Shown here: positions 12,279 to 24,229 of the stretch, one piece after another
Layout: the number at the start of each line of letters is the position of its first letter
Position numbering within the stretch: the first letter of the stretch is position 1
From: Thalassia testudinum
Taxonomy: Eukaryota > Streptophyta > Magnoliopsida > Alismatales > Hydrocharitaceae
DNA: 64,000 bases
NCBI GenBank assembly: GCA_037157565.1
Contig: JAZHRO010000019.1
Coordinates: forward strand, 22,445,001-22,509,000
Direction of reading: 5' to 3'
The notes under the pieces: model-generated
What the model was told of the DNA's origin: nothing
Seen by the model: the letters and a program-made list of their open reading frames with translations, nothing else
The model's database searches: none
Program-made: the position numbers and the translations under genes

Positions 12279-15136
12279 TATTGACGAGGGTAAGATCATG
12301 GTTTTAAAAAGATGTCGCGTTGTAGTATAGATGAAATCGCCATGAAAATAAATAGGAATCTATTACTCGAAGACCTAGGCATCCGAGGTCAAACACAGGG
12401 AGCAAGCGAAATTTATTCACTAATCTCAATAATGTAATTTGAACACTTAAAGTTACTCAAAACCTAATTCAGAGTATAAATGCAAGAGTTTAGGAGTTAA
12501 AATTGTAGCAAAAATAGAAGAATTGGATGTCTGATTCTATAATCAGACATCTTAAAAGATATCTCTCTTCTTTGACTCTTTTTCTTCTCTTTTAGCCTTG
12601 TTTCTCCTGCCATCCTTTCTTCTTTCTTTAGCTTCTCTGTTTCCTTGACTTTCCCTTTTTTTGACTTTGGCCTTCTATTTCTTTCTGCCTTCTCCTGCCC
12701 TTCTTCTTTTTTCTGCCTTATCCGTGCCTCTCTTCTTCAGCTTCTTCCTTAGCTCTCCTCTGCAGCTCCAGTGCTTCTTCTTCCTTCCTTGTCTTCTTCT
12801 TCTGCCTTGTCTTTCCTTCTTCTCTTCTGACTTCTCCTATTTGCCGCACCCTCTTTGCTTTCTCTTTCTTATGCTTCTTCCCTTTCTTCCTTCCTTCTTC
12901 TTCCTTTGTTGCGACTAAGTCCTTCCTTCCCTGCTTTGCTGTGCCTCTTCCTTACTTAGCTCCGCTTTCTTCCTTCTTCTTCTTTCCTACACACAACGGA
13001 GCAAAACCTACCCCTACCCTTCCCCACGTCCCTCTCTCTCTATTTCTCTCTTAGGTACGCTCTCCCAGAGCTGGGTAATTAGGTCGGGTTTCGTGCGCTC
13101 GAGTCCAGGTGCACCGACGTGGTGTAGTACACGAGGAGTGCGAGGGACAATCGGGTTGGTCAGCCAGATTCGCGGGGCAGAAGTCGTGGACGAGGCGAGC
13201 GTACGTGGGCGAAGGACCTTACCCCATGTACTGGAGGCGAACAGCTAAGAACACAAAAATAATTTAAACAATGCTCCTTACTCCTGAGTTTACAAGGTGG
13301 GATTAAAAGTCCCACCCACATCTGCGCTTGCGTCCGCAGGAGATCTTCGCTCAATTGGGGCAGCAAGACTCCTCACAGAGCCTACTCTCTGGCTGGATGC
13401 ATTCGTGCACTCAACGTGCGTCGTCTGGAACTCTTATGCCTAGAGTGTGCGGCCTGGAGCAACCTTGCAAGCAATCTTGCTTCAGCGTCAATGGCAGAAG
13501 GGGGGTCGACCTGCATTTCACTTAATACAACCTGTCGACCCCATTAAAACACATAAGGAGCTTCGTTGTGTCACGGCGAAGGTGAGACGGTGGGTGACTG
13601 GCCGCGGGGAGGCCTAGTCGTGCGTGCCTAGGTTGCTCTGTGGCCGTGAATGTGGGTTAGGTCGAGGGGTGTTTAGGGAGGTGTTGGCGGTCGATGGAAG
13701 GGCGGATGATGCTCAATGGGCGATGGCGGAGCTGATGAGGGGTCTGGCAAGGCATGTGGAGGTGCAGAGCGGTGGATGAGCCTCGTCGGTGGTCGGCTGG
13801 AGATGGAGAAGATGGAGGTGGTCTGCGGTGTCGAGGGGTGGAAAGTGGAAATAGAAAGAGGGGAAATGAAGTGGGGAGAGAGAGGAGTAGTTCTAACCTA
13901 GCTACGTGGACAAAGGGAGAGAGGAGGTGGCTGGTCGTTACTGTTGCCACCGGAGAAGAAGATGTCTAGTAAAGGGAGAGCGATGACGACGAAGGGGCTG
14001 GAGCTGCGTGCGCGGGTGTTGCGCAACTCGGAAGAAGGTGGTGAAGGCGGCTCTGCCACTAGTATTATGGTAGAGCAACGAGAAAGAGGAGGGCTCATCG
14101 GAGCTCGCTGGCCCCTTAGTCGGTGGAGAGGAGACGAAATTGGGGGTATTTCTTCAGCCAAGTCGAGCTAAAGAGATGCGGTCGGAGGTGGCTGTGCTTT
14201 TATAGTCGTTGGCAAGGACTCTTGTGCTTGGAAGACAAGCTTCCAAGTGCATGAGTCCTCACCGGAGATGGAATGTGGAAGATACCCACATCTCTTGTGC
14301 ATTCGCACGAGTGATTGGGTGCAAATCAGACCTTGCAATCATGCTCAGATGGAAGGAAATTCCTTAGAGAATTTCCCTTCCAAATCTAGGAGATCTCTGA
14401 GGAATCAGGGAGTAATCCCCCTCCATTCCTCGCCGGAGTAGGATTCCTCCGTTTTAATGGTGGAGGGACCTGATTGTAAGAGTGGCGAGGAAGTTAGGGG
14501 GTCTGCACAAGACTTTTCAAAAGTTAGGGGCCAGAATGTCATTGGATGGACTATTTTGCAAAGTAGGTCAAGATGACCTCCCCTTAGGTCCAAATTTTGG
14601 TGAAAACCTAATTTTGACCTAAGGAATCCAATGGTGAAGTTGGATTTTAGGTTTGACCACATTTGACTAGGCATTTTACATAAAAACCCAAATTAGGTCA
14701 AATAATGAGCTAGGACCCCAATGTAGGTCAAAATAGGTTCCAAAGGCCAAATTGAAGGTTCTAAATCTTAAGGGATATTTTTATATGAATTTTAGAGGAT
14801 TTATTTGATTTTTATCCTGACCAAAACCTTGTTGAGTTAAGCAGGTCTGTTTTAGGGTTATAGAATGTCATTTAATTCTTAAATTGCACAATAACCCATT
14901 TCTGACTGAACCAACCCATTTTTTATCTTATTCAGACCATTTTACCTATGTTTTGCCTCTATGAAATCCTGTTTATACACTGCAATGGTAAAATTACAGT
15001 TTTAACCTTTGTTTCATATTTTCTTCTCAGAGCATTTCTTCCTTGAATTAGGCCCTTCTTTAGGTTATGTAGGAGCTCTTATTCTCTTTTTTAGGTCAAA
15101 ATGATCTAGTTAGGGCTCATGATGAGGCTCTCATCA
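12279..15136 (-). repeat. E2 3' LTR
   Basis: 2858 bp. The element-sense start is the palindrome at 15120-15136 (arms TGATGAG/CTCATCA). The opposite end has decayed from TG to TA at 12279. TATA at 14198-14204, hairpin A at 13296-13316 with one wobble pair, hairpin B at 12526-12551, tRNA-Asp 5'-end match at 12318-12330. Plus-strand pyrimidine tract 12550-13050. Nine differences from the other LTR over about the first 110 bp by eye, so an old insertion. Confidence 0.93.
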
Positions 15137-15148
15137 TACCCCCATGCC
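15137..15148 (-). promoter_or_regulatory. E2 3' polypurine tract
   Basis: Minus-strand GGCATGGGGGTA abutting TGATGAG of the LTR, identical to the E1 tract. Confidence 0.85.
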
Positions 15149-16725
15149 TAGCTTTTGCTAGTCCCTTAGCAAAATTTCAATGTTTTAACTTCTGTTCTAA
15201 ACCCTGAGTTTCTATCACCAGTTATGATAAGTGCTTTGCTTTTTCTTTTGATTAGGTTAGAATGCCAACAGAAGGCCTAGAGGTACTCAAGTACTAACCA
15301 AGATCTTGAGTTGACCAGCTTTAGCCTTGGTCCTCCGCGAAGGTTTTTAAGGCCCGCAGAAACTATCCTAGGGTTCGTTGCACTCCGTGGTTAAAGCACC
15401 TGTGCTTGAGACATTTTTAGCCTTGGTTCAGTTTGCAGTGCATTTTTGTAAGAGAGAGACAAAAGATTTATTTGTTTGGAGAGTTTTCTCTCTATTTTCT
15501 TTTTATTTCTAGCTTTGGATAGGCTTCTCAACACGGTCTATATCGGATTCCTTGTCCCCATCATCAATCCTCAAAGGTCCCTAGCAATCGATGCTTCGTG
15601 ATAGCACCGCCCATGGAAACCCCTAGAACCCTGTCTTTCGAGATTTTGAGATAATCCTGCCCATGGCATTCCATGGCCGAATTCAGACCCTAACAATAGA
15701 CATTTCGTGATAATGCCGCCCATGGTATCTGAACCAGCAGAGTGCTTACATGCCCCTGATAGGATATTTAAATATCCTAAGAGACAATCACTGAGTAGAC
15801 AATATGTTGTTACGCATCTTCGAGGGGAATTTCCTACCTCTCCACGTCGGGAACTCGTCTAAATCAACTTGTGTTGATCGACTGCTCCTAAACGCTTCTG
15901 CGTGATTTTGATAGTTATGCACACTGAACTAGACTGTGTGTGGATTTGGGTGCTTAGGTTACCGAATCTCATAAACCGAAGGTCAGTTAACAAGGCCAAA
16001 TACTCCCTAAGCCTTAGACCTAATACTTAAGCTTCACATTTTCCCCAACCTCTTGAGGATTATCCAAATCTTAGCGGATACTTGAATTTTTTAAGCCTAA
16101 GATTCTAGCCCAAAAGGCCTAAGATCAGCATTCCTGCTAATCTCTTTTTGTGTCTCATTAGAACTTTTCTTCATTCTTTATCTTCTTGATGAGGTCTAGA
16201 ACTTTGGTTATTACCTTAATCTCTTACTAATGACTCTTTTTCTTTTTCATTTTATGCTCCTTTCTGGCATTTTATTCTTTTTCTCCTTCTTATGATTATG
16301 TGGCTCACGAAATTTTCTCCTTCCTCCATTTTCTCTTTTGTTCTTTTTCATAATTTTTCAATTTTTTTTTGTGTTTTTGACATATGTGAATTTTTTTGTG
16401 AGAATCCTTCTGACTTTTTCTTGGTTCTGTATGTATGCACTTTACCACCCCCCATGCCTAAGTTTTGCAATGTCCTCATTGTAAATGGAGGGTGTGAAAC
16501 AGTGTTGACGTCAGGAACTTAGAACATGATACATCGGGTGGGTGAATGGGTCGGGAAGTGACTGATGCGGATGATTTCAAGCTTTGGTACGTGTACCAGA
16601 GGTGGGATCGACTGTCTAAAGCTAAACTCAAGGTGCAATAGACGTGGAGTACAGATGAATAATCAGACAGGTCTCTATTTTTGGAATGACGGGTTGCCTC
16701 CTGTTAAGCGCTAAATTCAATGCCT
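15149..16725 (-). other. E2 3' non-coding region with internal polypurine tract
   Basis: Collinear with E1 2128-3759. GGCATGGGGGG (minus) at 16448-16458 follows AATGAGGACATTGCA in element sense. No coding region supported. Confidence 0.7.
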
Positions 16726-18687
16726 TCAACCGAGCGAAAAATGGGATGGAGTGGGAGTGGTCAAATCAGCGGAATTTTGTAAAACAAGCACCTTGATTAA
16801 GAGCCTGGTTGGTCCAACTAAGTGCTTGTTAAGATCAATAGGCTGATGATGTAGCCCAAACCCAATTAATCTGGTGGGTTGATAGATGTAGATTAATAGA
16901 TGTGGAACCCACCATATGCAATGTGGCTCGGATAGATATGGAAATGAAAACATGGGTTTAGGCTGAGTCGAATCAGCCTGGTCAGAGTAGGGCTCTGAAA
17001 AATGATCAGTGAATAATGTGGAAACCCTACAGGGGTGATCAAAGAATGATGGATCACGATTTTTAGTTTGATTGATACCCAAAACCTGGTATATGTGTGG
17101 AGTTGAATCATCTACAATCGGCTTAGTGAGAGGTGAATCAGAATAGAAATTGAGTCTGGTTGTGGGTCAGGGTTGGAAACGGGTTTTGATCTGTTCTGTA
17201 TATGTGGAAGATGTGGCTTCAATGAGAATTGTGTATGAAGGCTCTTCTAGAAAGGAATGATAGGTGGTCTCATGTAGAGAGTCCTCATAGTAACTTTCAA
17301 AATAAAAAATGAATGCCTAGAGAGTGTCTATAGGATGTGGGAAATCTGGATTGAGAAAAGATTCGTATTTTGGGTTGCAATCACTCTTGTCATTTTCTGG
17401 TTTTTGTTCCTGAGGATCGAAAAGAAATGATTCCATGTCACTGGAACCTGAACTTAAATCAATGATCTCGGGAATTGGGACCTTAGAATTGGAGTCGTAG
17501 ACTGAGTCATGTGAGCTAAGGTTGTAGATTGGCCTATTGTAATCAGGAAGCAGATTTTCTCCGATGTTATGGTCAGATTCGAAATCGTCGGAGAGTTTGT
17601 GAAAATCGAAATCTGAAACAGATTCAAGATCATGAGTTCCACCATAGAATAAATCATATGATGTAGATTCAGCAGCCTGACTGGGGTCTAACCTAGATGT
17701 TAATTCTAAGCTTAAAAAGGTGTCCTTATCTAGTATAGGCTCAGGTTCCAAGCTGGTAGGACAGACCCAATTGAAACCTCACTCGTACAACTCGATTTCT
17801 GTATCGTAAATTGGCATGACTTCCAAAAAATTGATTTGTTTCTCTGAGGATGTTGGCAAGGGATATTCATCAAATAGAGGCCCAAAATCATATTCTTCAT
17901 TGAAAAATTGATCTTCCTCATATGGGGCCTCAAAATCTTCCCAGTAGGCTTCAGATCTAGATTCTAGACTTAGGATGTGGGTTGAATCACTAGAATCTAG
18001 GTCTGAATAACCTTCGAGGGTCACCTTATCAGAATAAGGGGTGGAATTTACACCCTCGAGAGGTTCAGTTCTACTCTCATCATAGCAGGAGTTTTGGAAT
18101 TCTAAGCCTGGCGATTCATGGTCTAGGGTTGGCTAAACATTGTGTTCTCCTGCAATTGGAACTTCCCAACCTTCTTCAATATTGAGCACATTGCACTCCA
18201 TCTGGGTTGGGAATCCACAACCATTCTGTGCCTCAAACCCAAGATCTGGGAAATCAAATTGATCCTCGATATTGTTCAAAGATGGTTCATCCTCTGTTTG
18301 TGGCATATACGGGTATTTCTGATCGATAATTTATTTTAATAATCTCATTATCTCTTCTCATTTTTCAAGATCATCTTGGTGTTGTTCCCATAGTACAGGA
18401 TTTGTCATGCATTGAAGGTATTCAAGATTGTGCAATTTTTCTATCTCAATGTATCCTGTGATGAGCATGTCTCGGGTTGGTCCTTTTGTGGCTTCTGTTA
18501 ATAGCACTTAGGCATAGGTTATGATGAAGGTTGTGGTTGTTGGGACATCAACCTGAATGTTTTCTACTGGTGTTGAGGTTTTGTCTGCTTTTTCATAGAA
18601 TTTCAGGGCATCCTCAATCATTCTATCTCTCATGGATCTCCGGGATTCAGGTTTCTTGAATGGTAGTCCTAAGTGGTTTGGCTGCAT
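16726..18687 (-). pseudogene. Acidic ORF of E2, homologue of the E1 ORF
   Basis: From ATG at 18687 one frame is kept for ~654 codons to 16726 without a frameshift, but with about seven stops of all three kinds (for example TAA 18510-18508, TGA just before 17779, TAG 17319-17317). Alignment with E1 runs through the length: the N-terminal MQPNHLGLPF matches MQLDYIGRLF of E1, the central part shares SRLDPSQ and KLSDDFES-type segments, and the C-terminal part is nearly identical. At 17319-17317 E2 has TAG where E1 has a glutamine codon. Composition is acidic, S/P/D/E-rich, with no recognised domain. Dead copy; family function unknown. Confidence 0.72.
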
Positions 18688-19855
18688 ATTTGGATCAGGT
18701 GTGGAATCAAGATGTAGAATCAGAGTTTGAATCAAGATGTAGAATCAGGTTGTGAAGTGAATAGATATGAATAAAGAGTCCCACTGAAAAAGTATGTGTG
18801 TGCTCTAAAGAGAAGAGATGAGGGACTGGATGTTTTTGACCTAATCATGGCACCCAAAGATGTTGGGTGAGTATGGAGGTTTAGGGCGGATGATACCCCT
18901 GGATCAGAAGGTCATCCACCTGAGAATTACCTGGGCAGCCAGAAAGGGAGAGTCCCGCAAAGACCCCTACACGGTAGAGCATTCCCACGAGTTACAGGGT
19001 TTCCCCCACCCGACCTTTCTTGTCACTGAGATTCCAGGTAGACCAGAATGGGGACCTTGACCTCTTAAGTCTACCACTTTTATTTCAAAGGTGCTTTAGG
19101 GTTGTCACTTGAACTTTAGATGTTTTGAGGTTGTGACCTAATTTGGAGGTTGGTTGATCCAAAGGGTCAACTTCACCTGACCTATCCTAAAGAAGGCAGA
19201 ATGATTCTAGGTCAAGACCTAGAGATCACCCTGATTTGACTCCTCGTTTATTAGGTCCAAGATTTTAAGATTTAAGTGATTTTAGAGCTCAATTTTTTTT
19301 AGGGTTTGTCTTGTTTAGATCTCTTCAATTAAGGGCTTGGGTAGCACACTGATGCAGGAGGGTTTATTTCCTTTTAAACAAGCATGTGTGACTAGCACTC
19401 CAAAAATCCTATTGTAGAAACCCTAATTTGGTTCTATTTCTAATCATTTTTTCTTTTCTCAAAAAGTTCTCTTTGGACTTCAAAACAAGAAGTATGTTCA
19501 CGGAGATTAAGCGTGATTTCTACTAGGCATAGGAATTTGTGGGGTTGGCTTCTAAAAATCTTCTACTTCAATAGGTTTAAACAAATTTCACAAAATCAGG
19601 AAACTCTTGCCTTAAAGATGGTGATTACTATAGAAAGAAGGCAATTGATTCCTAATTTGGTTTCTTCCTTTTGTCTTTCAGGAATTAGGAGATGGATTTA
19701 GGGAAGAAGAGAGATTACCTGCCCTAGAGTGGTTGACTTGTGCTGGAGATCTTCTTATGAAATACTTGCATGATCACAATAAAACAAAATAGGGCCAGTT
19801 AGTGTTCAAATATAAGCAAAAATAATGTAGAGCCTAGTGATAAATTGCACGTTGC
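18688..19855 (-). other. E2 leader
   Basis: Non-coding, homologous to E1 5698-6870 and partly to the E3 fragment 12130-12278. No supported ORF. Confidence 0.6.
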
Positions 19856-19873
19856 TCCCCGGCAACGGTGCCA
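19856..19873 (-). promoter_or_regulatory. E2 primer-binding site for tRNA-Asp
   Basis: Minus-strand TGGCACCGTTGCCGGGGA, one mismatch to the recalled complement of the plant tRNA-Asp 3' end, three bases from the LTR end. Confidence 0.9.
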
Positions 19874-19876
19874 AAA

Positions 19877-22718
19877 TGTTGACGTGGGTGAGATCATGGT
19901 TTTAAAAAGATGTCGCGTTGTAGTATAGATGAAATCGCCTCGAAAATAAATAAGAATTTATTACTCAAAGACCTAGGTATCCGAGGTCGAAAACAGGGAG
20001 CAAATGGAATTTATTCACTAATCTCAATAATGTAATTTGAACACTTAAAGTTACTCAAACCTAATTCAGAGTATAAATGCAAGAGTTTAGTAGTTAAAAT
20101 TGTAGCAAAAATAGAAGAATTGGACGTCTGATTCTATAATCAGACGTCTTAAAAGATATCTCTCTTCTTTGACTCTTTTTCTTATCTTTTAGCCTTTTTT
20201 CTCCTGCCTTCCTTTCTTCTTTCTTTAGCTTCTCTTCTTCCTTGACTTTCCCTTTTTTTGACTTTGGCCTTCTATTTCTTTCTGCCTTCTCCTGTCCTTC
20301 TTCTTTCTTCTGCCTTATTCGTGCCTCTCTTCTTCAGCTTCTTCCTTAGCTCTCCTCTGCGGCTACAGTGCTTCTTCTTCCTTCCTTGTCTTCTTCTTCT
20401 ACCTTATCTTTCCTTCTCTTCTGACTTCTCTTATTTGCCACACCATCTTTGCTTTCTCTTTCTTCTACTTCTTTCCTTTCTTCCTTCCTTCTTCTTCCTT
20501 TGCTGCGGCTAAGTCCTTCCTTCCCTGCTTTGCTGTGCCTCTTCCTTCCTTAGCTCCTCTTTCTTCCTTCTTCTTCTTTCCTGCACACAACGGAGCAAAA
20601 CCTACCCTTACCCTTCCCTGCATCGCTCTCTCTCTATTTCTCTCTTAGGTACGCTCTCCTAGAGCTAGGTAATTGGGTCAGGTTTCGTGCGCCTAGGTCC
20701 AGGCGCACCGGAGTGGTGTAATGCGCGAGGAGAGCGAGGGATAATTGGGTCAGTCAGCCAGATCCATGGGGCAAAAGTCATGGATGAGGCATGCGTACGT
20801 GGGAGAGGGACCTCACCCCGTGTACTGGAGACGAACAGCTAAGAACACAAAAACAATTTAAACAACGTGCCTTAGTCCTGAGTTTACGAGGTGGGACTAA
20901 AAGTCCCACCCACTTCTGTGCTAGCGCCCGCATGAGACCTCCGCTCAATTGGGGCAGCAAGACTCCTCACAGAGCCTGCTTTCTGGCTGGATGCATTCGC
21001 GCACTCAATGCGTGCCGTCTGGAACTCTTATGCCTAGAGCGCGCCGCCTGGAGCAACCTTTCAAGCATGCTTGCTTCAACGTCAATGGCGAAAGGGGGGT
21101 CGACCTGCATTTCACTCAATACGGCCTGTCGGCCCCATTAAAACACATAAGGAGCTTCGCCGTGTCACGACGAAGGTGAGACGGTGGGTGGCTGGCTGCG
21201 GGGCGACCTAGGCGTGCGTGCCTAGGTCGCTCTATGGTCGTGAATGTGGGTTAGGTCGGGGGCATTTAGGGAGGTGTTGGCGGTCGATGGAAGGGTGGAT
21301 GATGCTCAATGGGTGATGGCGGAGCTGATGAGGGGTCTGGCGAGGCGTGTGGAGGTGTGGAGCGGTGGATGTGCCTCGCCGATGGTCGACCGGAGATGGA
21401 GAAGATGGAGGTGGTTTGAGGTGTCGAGGGGTCGAAAGTGGAAATAGAAAGAGGGGAAATGAAGTGGGGAGAGAGAGGAGTAGTTCTAACCTAGCTATGT
21501 GTTCGAAGGGAGAGAGGAGGTGGCTGGCCATTCTTGCCGCCGCCGAAGAAGAAGATGTCCAGTGGAGGGAGAGCGGCGACGACGAAGGGGCCGGAGACGC
21601 ACGTGCGGGTGTTGCGCGACGCGGAGGAAGGTGGTGAAGGCGGCTCTGGCACCGGTATTATGGCAGAGCGACAAGAAAGAGGAGGAGGGCTCGTCAGAGC
21701 TCGCTGGACCCTTCGCTAGGGGAGAGGAGACGAAATTAGGTGTATTTCTCCGGCCAAGTTGAGCTGAAGAGATGTGGCCAGAGGTGGTTGTGCTTTTATA
21801 GTCGTTGGCAGGGACACTTGTGCTTGGAAGACAAGCTTCCAAGCGCACGAGTCCTTGCCAGAGATGGAATGTGGAAGATACCCACATCTCTCGTGCATTC
21901 GCACGAGAGATTGGGTGCAAATCAGACCTTGCAATCATGCTCAGATGGAAGGGAATTCCTCAGAGAATCTCCGTTCCAAATCTGGGAGATCTCTGAGGAA
22001 TCAAGGAGTAATCCCCCTCCATTCCTCACCGGAGTAGGATTCCTCCACTTTAATGGTGGAGGGACCTGATTGTAAGAGTGGCGAGAAAGTTAGGGGGGTC
22101 TGCGTAAGAGTTTTCAAAAGTTAGGTCCCAGAATGTAATTGGGTGGACTATTTTGCAAAGTAGGTCAAGATAACCTTCCCTTAGGTCCAAATTTTTGTAC
22201 AAACCTAGTTTGGACCTAAGGAATCCAATGGTGAAGTTGGATTTTAACGTTTGACTGGACATTTTACACAAAAACCTGGATTAGGTCAAATAATGAGCTA
22301 GGACCCCAATGAAGGTTAAAATAGGTTCTAAAGGCCAAATTGAAGGTTCTAAACCCTAGGGGTTATTTTTTCATAAATTTATAGGGTTTAGTTGATTTTT
22401 ATCTTGACCAGAACCTTGTTGAATTAAGCGAGTCTATTTTAGGGTTACAGAATATCATTTAATTCTTGGATTGCACAATAACCCATTTCTGAAAGAACCA
22501 ACCGACTTTTTATCTTATTTAGACCATTTTACCTATGTTTTGCCTCTGAGAAATCCCGTTTATGCACTGCAATGTAGAATTGTAGTTTTAACCTTTGTTT
22601 CATGTTTTCTTCTCAGAGCATTTCTTCCTTGAATTAGGCCCTTCTTTAGGTTATGTAGGAGCTCTTATTCTCTTAGGTCAAAATGAGCTAGTTAGTGCTC
22701 ATGATGAGGTTCTCATCA
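19877..22718 (-). repeat. E2 5' LTR
   Basis: 2842 bp, TG at 19877 and CA at 22718. Terminal palindrome 22702-22718. TATA ttttata (minus) at 21794-21800. Hairpin A 20890-20910 has 9-bp arms; hairpin B 20123-20148 has 11-bp arms. Purine-rich RNA tract from plus-strand pyrimidines 20150-20650. U5 complement of the tRNA-Asp 5' end at 19916-19928. Confidence 0.93.
19916..19928 (-). promoter_or_regulatory. Candidate primer-activation signal in E2 U5
   Basis: The plus strand reads CGTTGTAGTATAG, identical over 13 bases to the recalled 5' end of plant tRNA-Asp. Element RNA therefore carries its complement 42 bases from the primer site. Equivalent stretches occur at 11368-11380 (S1), 34792-34802 (E5) and 57128-57138 (E7). 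Confidence 0.55.
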
Positions 22719-24229
22719 CTGTCCCTCATTTGTCTCTCTAGTGCAAGTATGGGAGGAGGTTCTTAAGACCAAACTTAAGGCCTCCATTAGCAATTCGCTC
22801 ACGTCGAGGTCAAGCCTCGACCCAATTGTTAGTGCTCCCATCCAATTAGATTGAGTTATCTTCAAACACTTCCACATCTGAGCCCAGCTCTCCATCATCT
22901 ACATCAATGGAGAATCAAGAAGAAGAAGTGCCTAACATCCAAAATCAAGTGCAAAATCTCACAGACTCATTCCATGCATTAATGAATCCCCTACCGCATC
23001 AACAAATGCGAGATCACTACGATTCGCAGCAGTAGCTATCGAACCCAAGGTGCAAATCCTGGCTGGAGGACCTGATACTGAATTAAAGCCGAATCTTATC
23101 AGTGCAGTCCCCAAATTCCATGGAACAAATGCTGAAGATCCTTTCTAGCTCATCAAACAGCTGAAACTTTTGGCTTAGGCCTTTGGACCACTTGTTCAGA
23201 ATTGGGACATCTTCTCTTATGGATAAGGCTACCCAATAGTATCAGACTTTGACTCATTCGATCAACACATGGGGGGAACTCCAATCTGAATTCCTAAAGA
23301 AATTCTTCCCAGTTGGTCGCACCAACGTCTTGAGGCACTAGATCATGCACTTCAAGAAAAATGCGGGATAACTACTTCATGAGGCATGGGACCGCTTTTT
23401 AGATCTCATGTGTAAATGCCGCCATCACGGAGCTCCTAAATGGGAACAGGTCCAGTCTTTTTACCAGGGACTCCATGAGAATATCAGATTATTTTTCAAT
23501 GAGACCTGTGGTGGCAACATCATGGGTCAGCATGAGATGCCATTTGAAAGATTCTCGAGAACATGTGCGAGAACTCCATAAACAATGAGTCTATGGGTGT
23601 GTTCGACCAGACGACCACCCGTACATTGATAAACATGTGAGGGCACACAAGACTCGAGACCTATCCGCATCCATCGATCTGGAGTTGGTGGCTAGTTGCC
23701 TAGATAAAGTCTTTATCATTGTGAAGAAGGTGAATGACTTGATTCGACATCAACGGAGAGCCATCGTCGCATAGCAGAACACGTATGCATAGCCGCCCTC
23801 AGGCAAGGAGGTCGTGCATAACATTCACCACCACTCTTATCAGGGGATGGACCCATATCCACCCCTGTCTGATCCCGATTTTGGAGAAAACTCTGGACCT
23901 TCCTACTCTAGTTGGGGGAACTCTGAACCTACATACTCTGATTCTAGAGTTCCTTTGACTTGCAAGGATCTCCATGCCATCCAAAATGATCCATTGTCCA
24001 ACACATATAACCCTGGATGGCGCAATCATCCCAACTTCGTGTGGTCGGGAAATAATCAGAACTCAAAACCTTAATTCCAACCCTGACCACAGGCTTTGAG
24101 ACCATATCAACCCACTCAGCCTAAGCCCAATCCAAATTATCTATCCAAGCCTTCAAGGGAAGATCAGATGAACTTGATTTTAAAAGCCCTGGTTGACATC
24201 CAGAAAACCAATTCTGCTATGTGGTAACA
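22719..24229 (+). mobile_element. E3: remnant of an Athila-type element
   Basis: After the E2 target duplicate the sequence continues as an Athila-type 5' region and gag. No primer site, LTR or pol is present. The right end is lost near 24229, where unrelated sequence starts. Together with 12130-12278 it forms the plus-strand substrate into which E2 inserted. Confidence 0.75.
22907..24229 (+). pseudogene. gag: Degenerate Athila-type gag
   Basis: From ATG at 22907 the reading shows an Athila/Tat gag broken by many stops and at least two frameshifts. Recognisable parts are the KFHGTNAEDP-like start of the retrotrans_gag domain (near 23110), the HEAWDRFLDL and HHGAPKWEQVQSFYQGL region (near 23380-23470), and the downstream motif YNPGWRNHPNF (near 24006-24038). 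Gag forms the particle and binds element RNA. Many stops are TAG at expected glutamine codons. No zinc knuckle, protease or polymerase follows, so the copy is dead and truncated. Confidence 0.8.

Larger units (their letters stand above)
12279..22718 (-). mobile_element. E2: non-autonomous Athila-type LTR retrotransposon with TSD CTGTC
   Basis: Complete structure on the minus strand: 5' LTR 19877-22718, tRNA-Asp primer site 19856-19873, leader, acidic ORF (16726-18687), internal polypurine tract (16448-16458), 3' polypurine tract (15137-15148), 3' LTR 12279-15136. CTGTC flanks both ends (12274-12278 and 22719-22723). It is closely related to E1 in layout and sequence. No enzyme domains are present. 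Confidence 0.95.

Noticed and set aside
12661..12918. Leu/Phe/Ser-rich 85-codon frame (and the same at 20258-20512)
   Set aside because: Antisense pyrimidine tract of the E2 LTR; it looks like membrane segments only because of CTT/TTC repeats.
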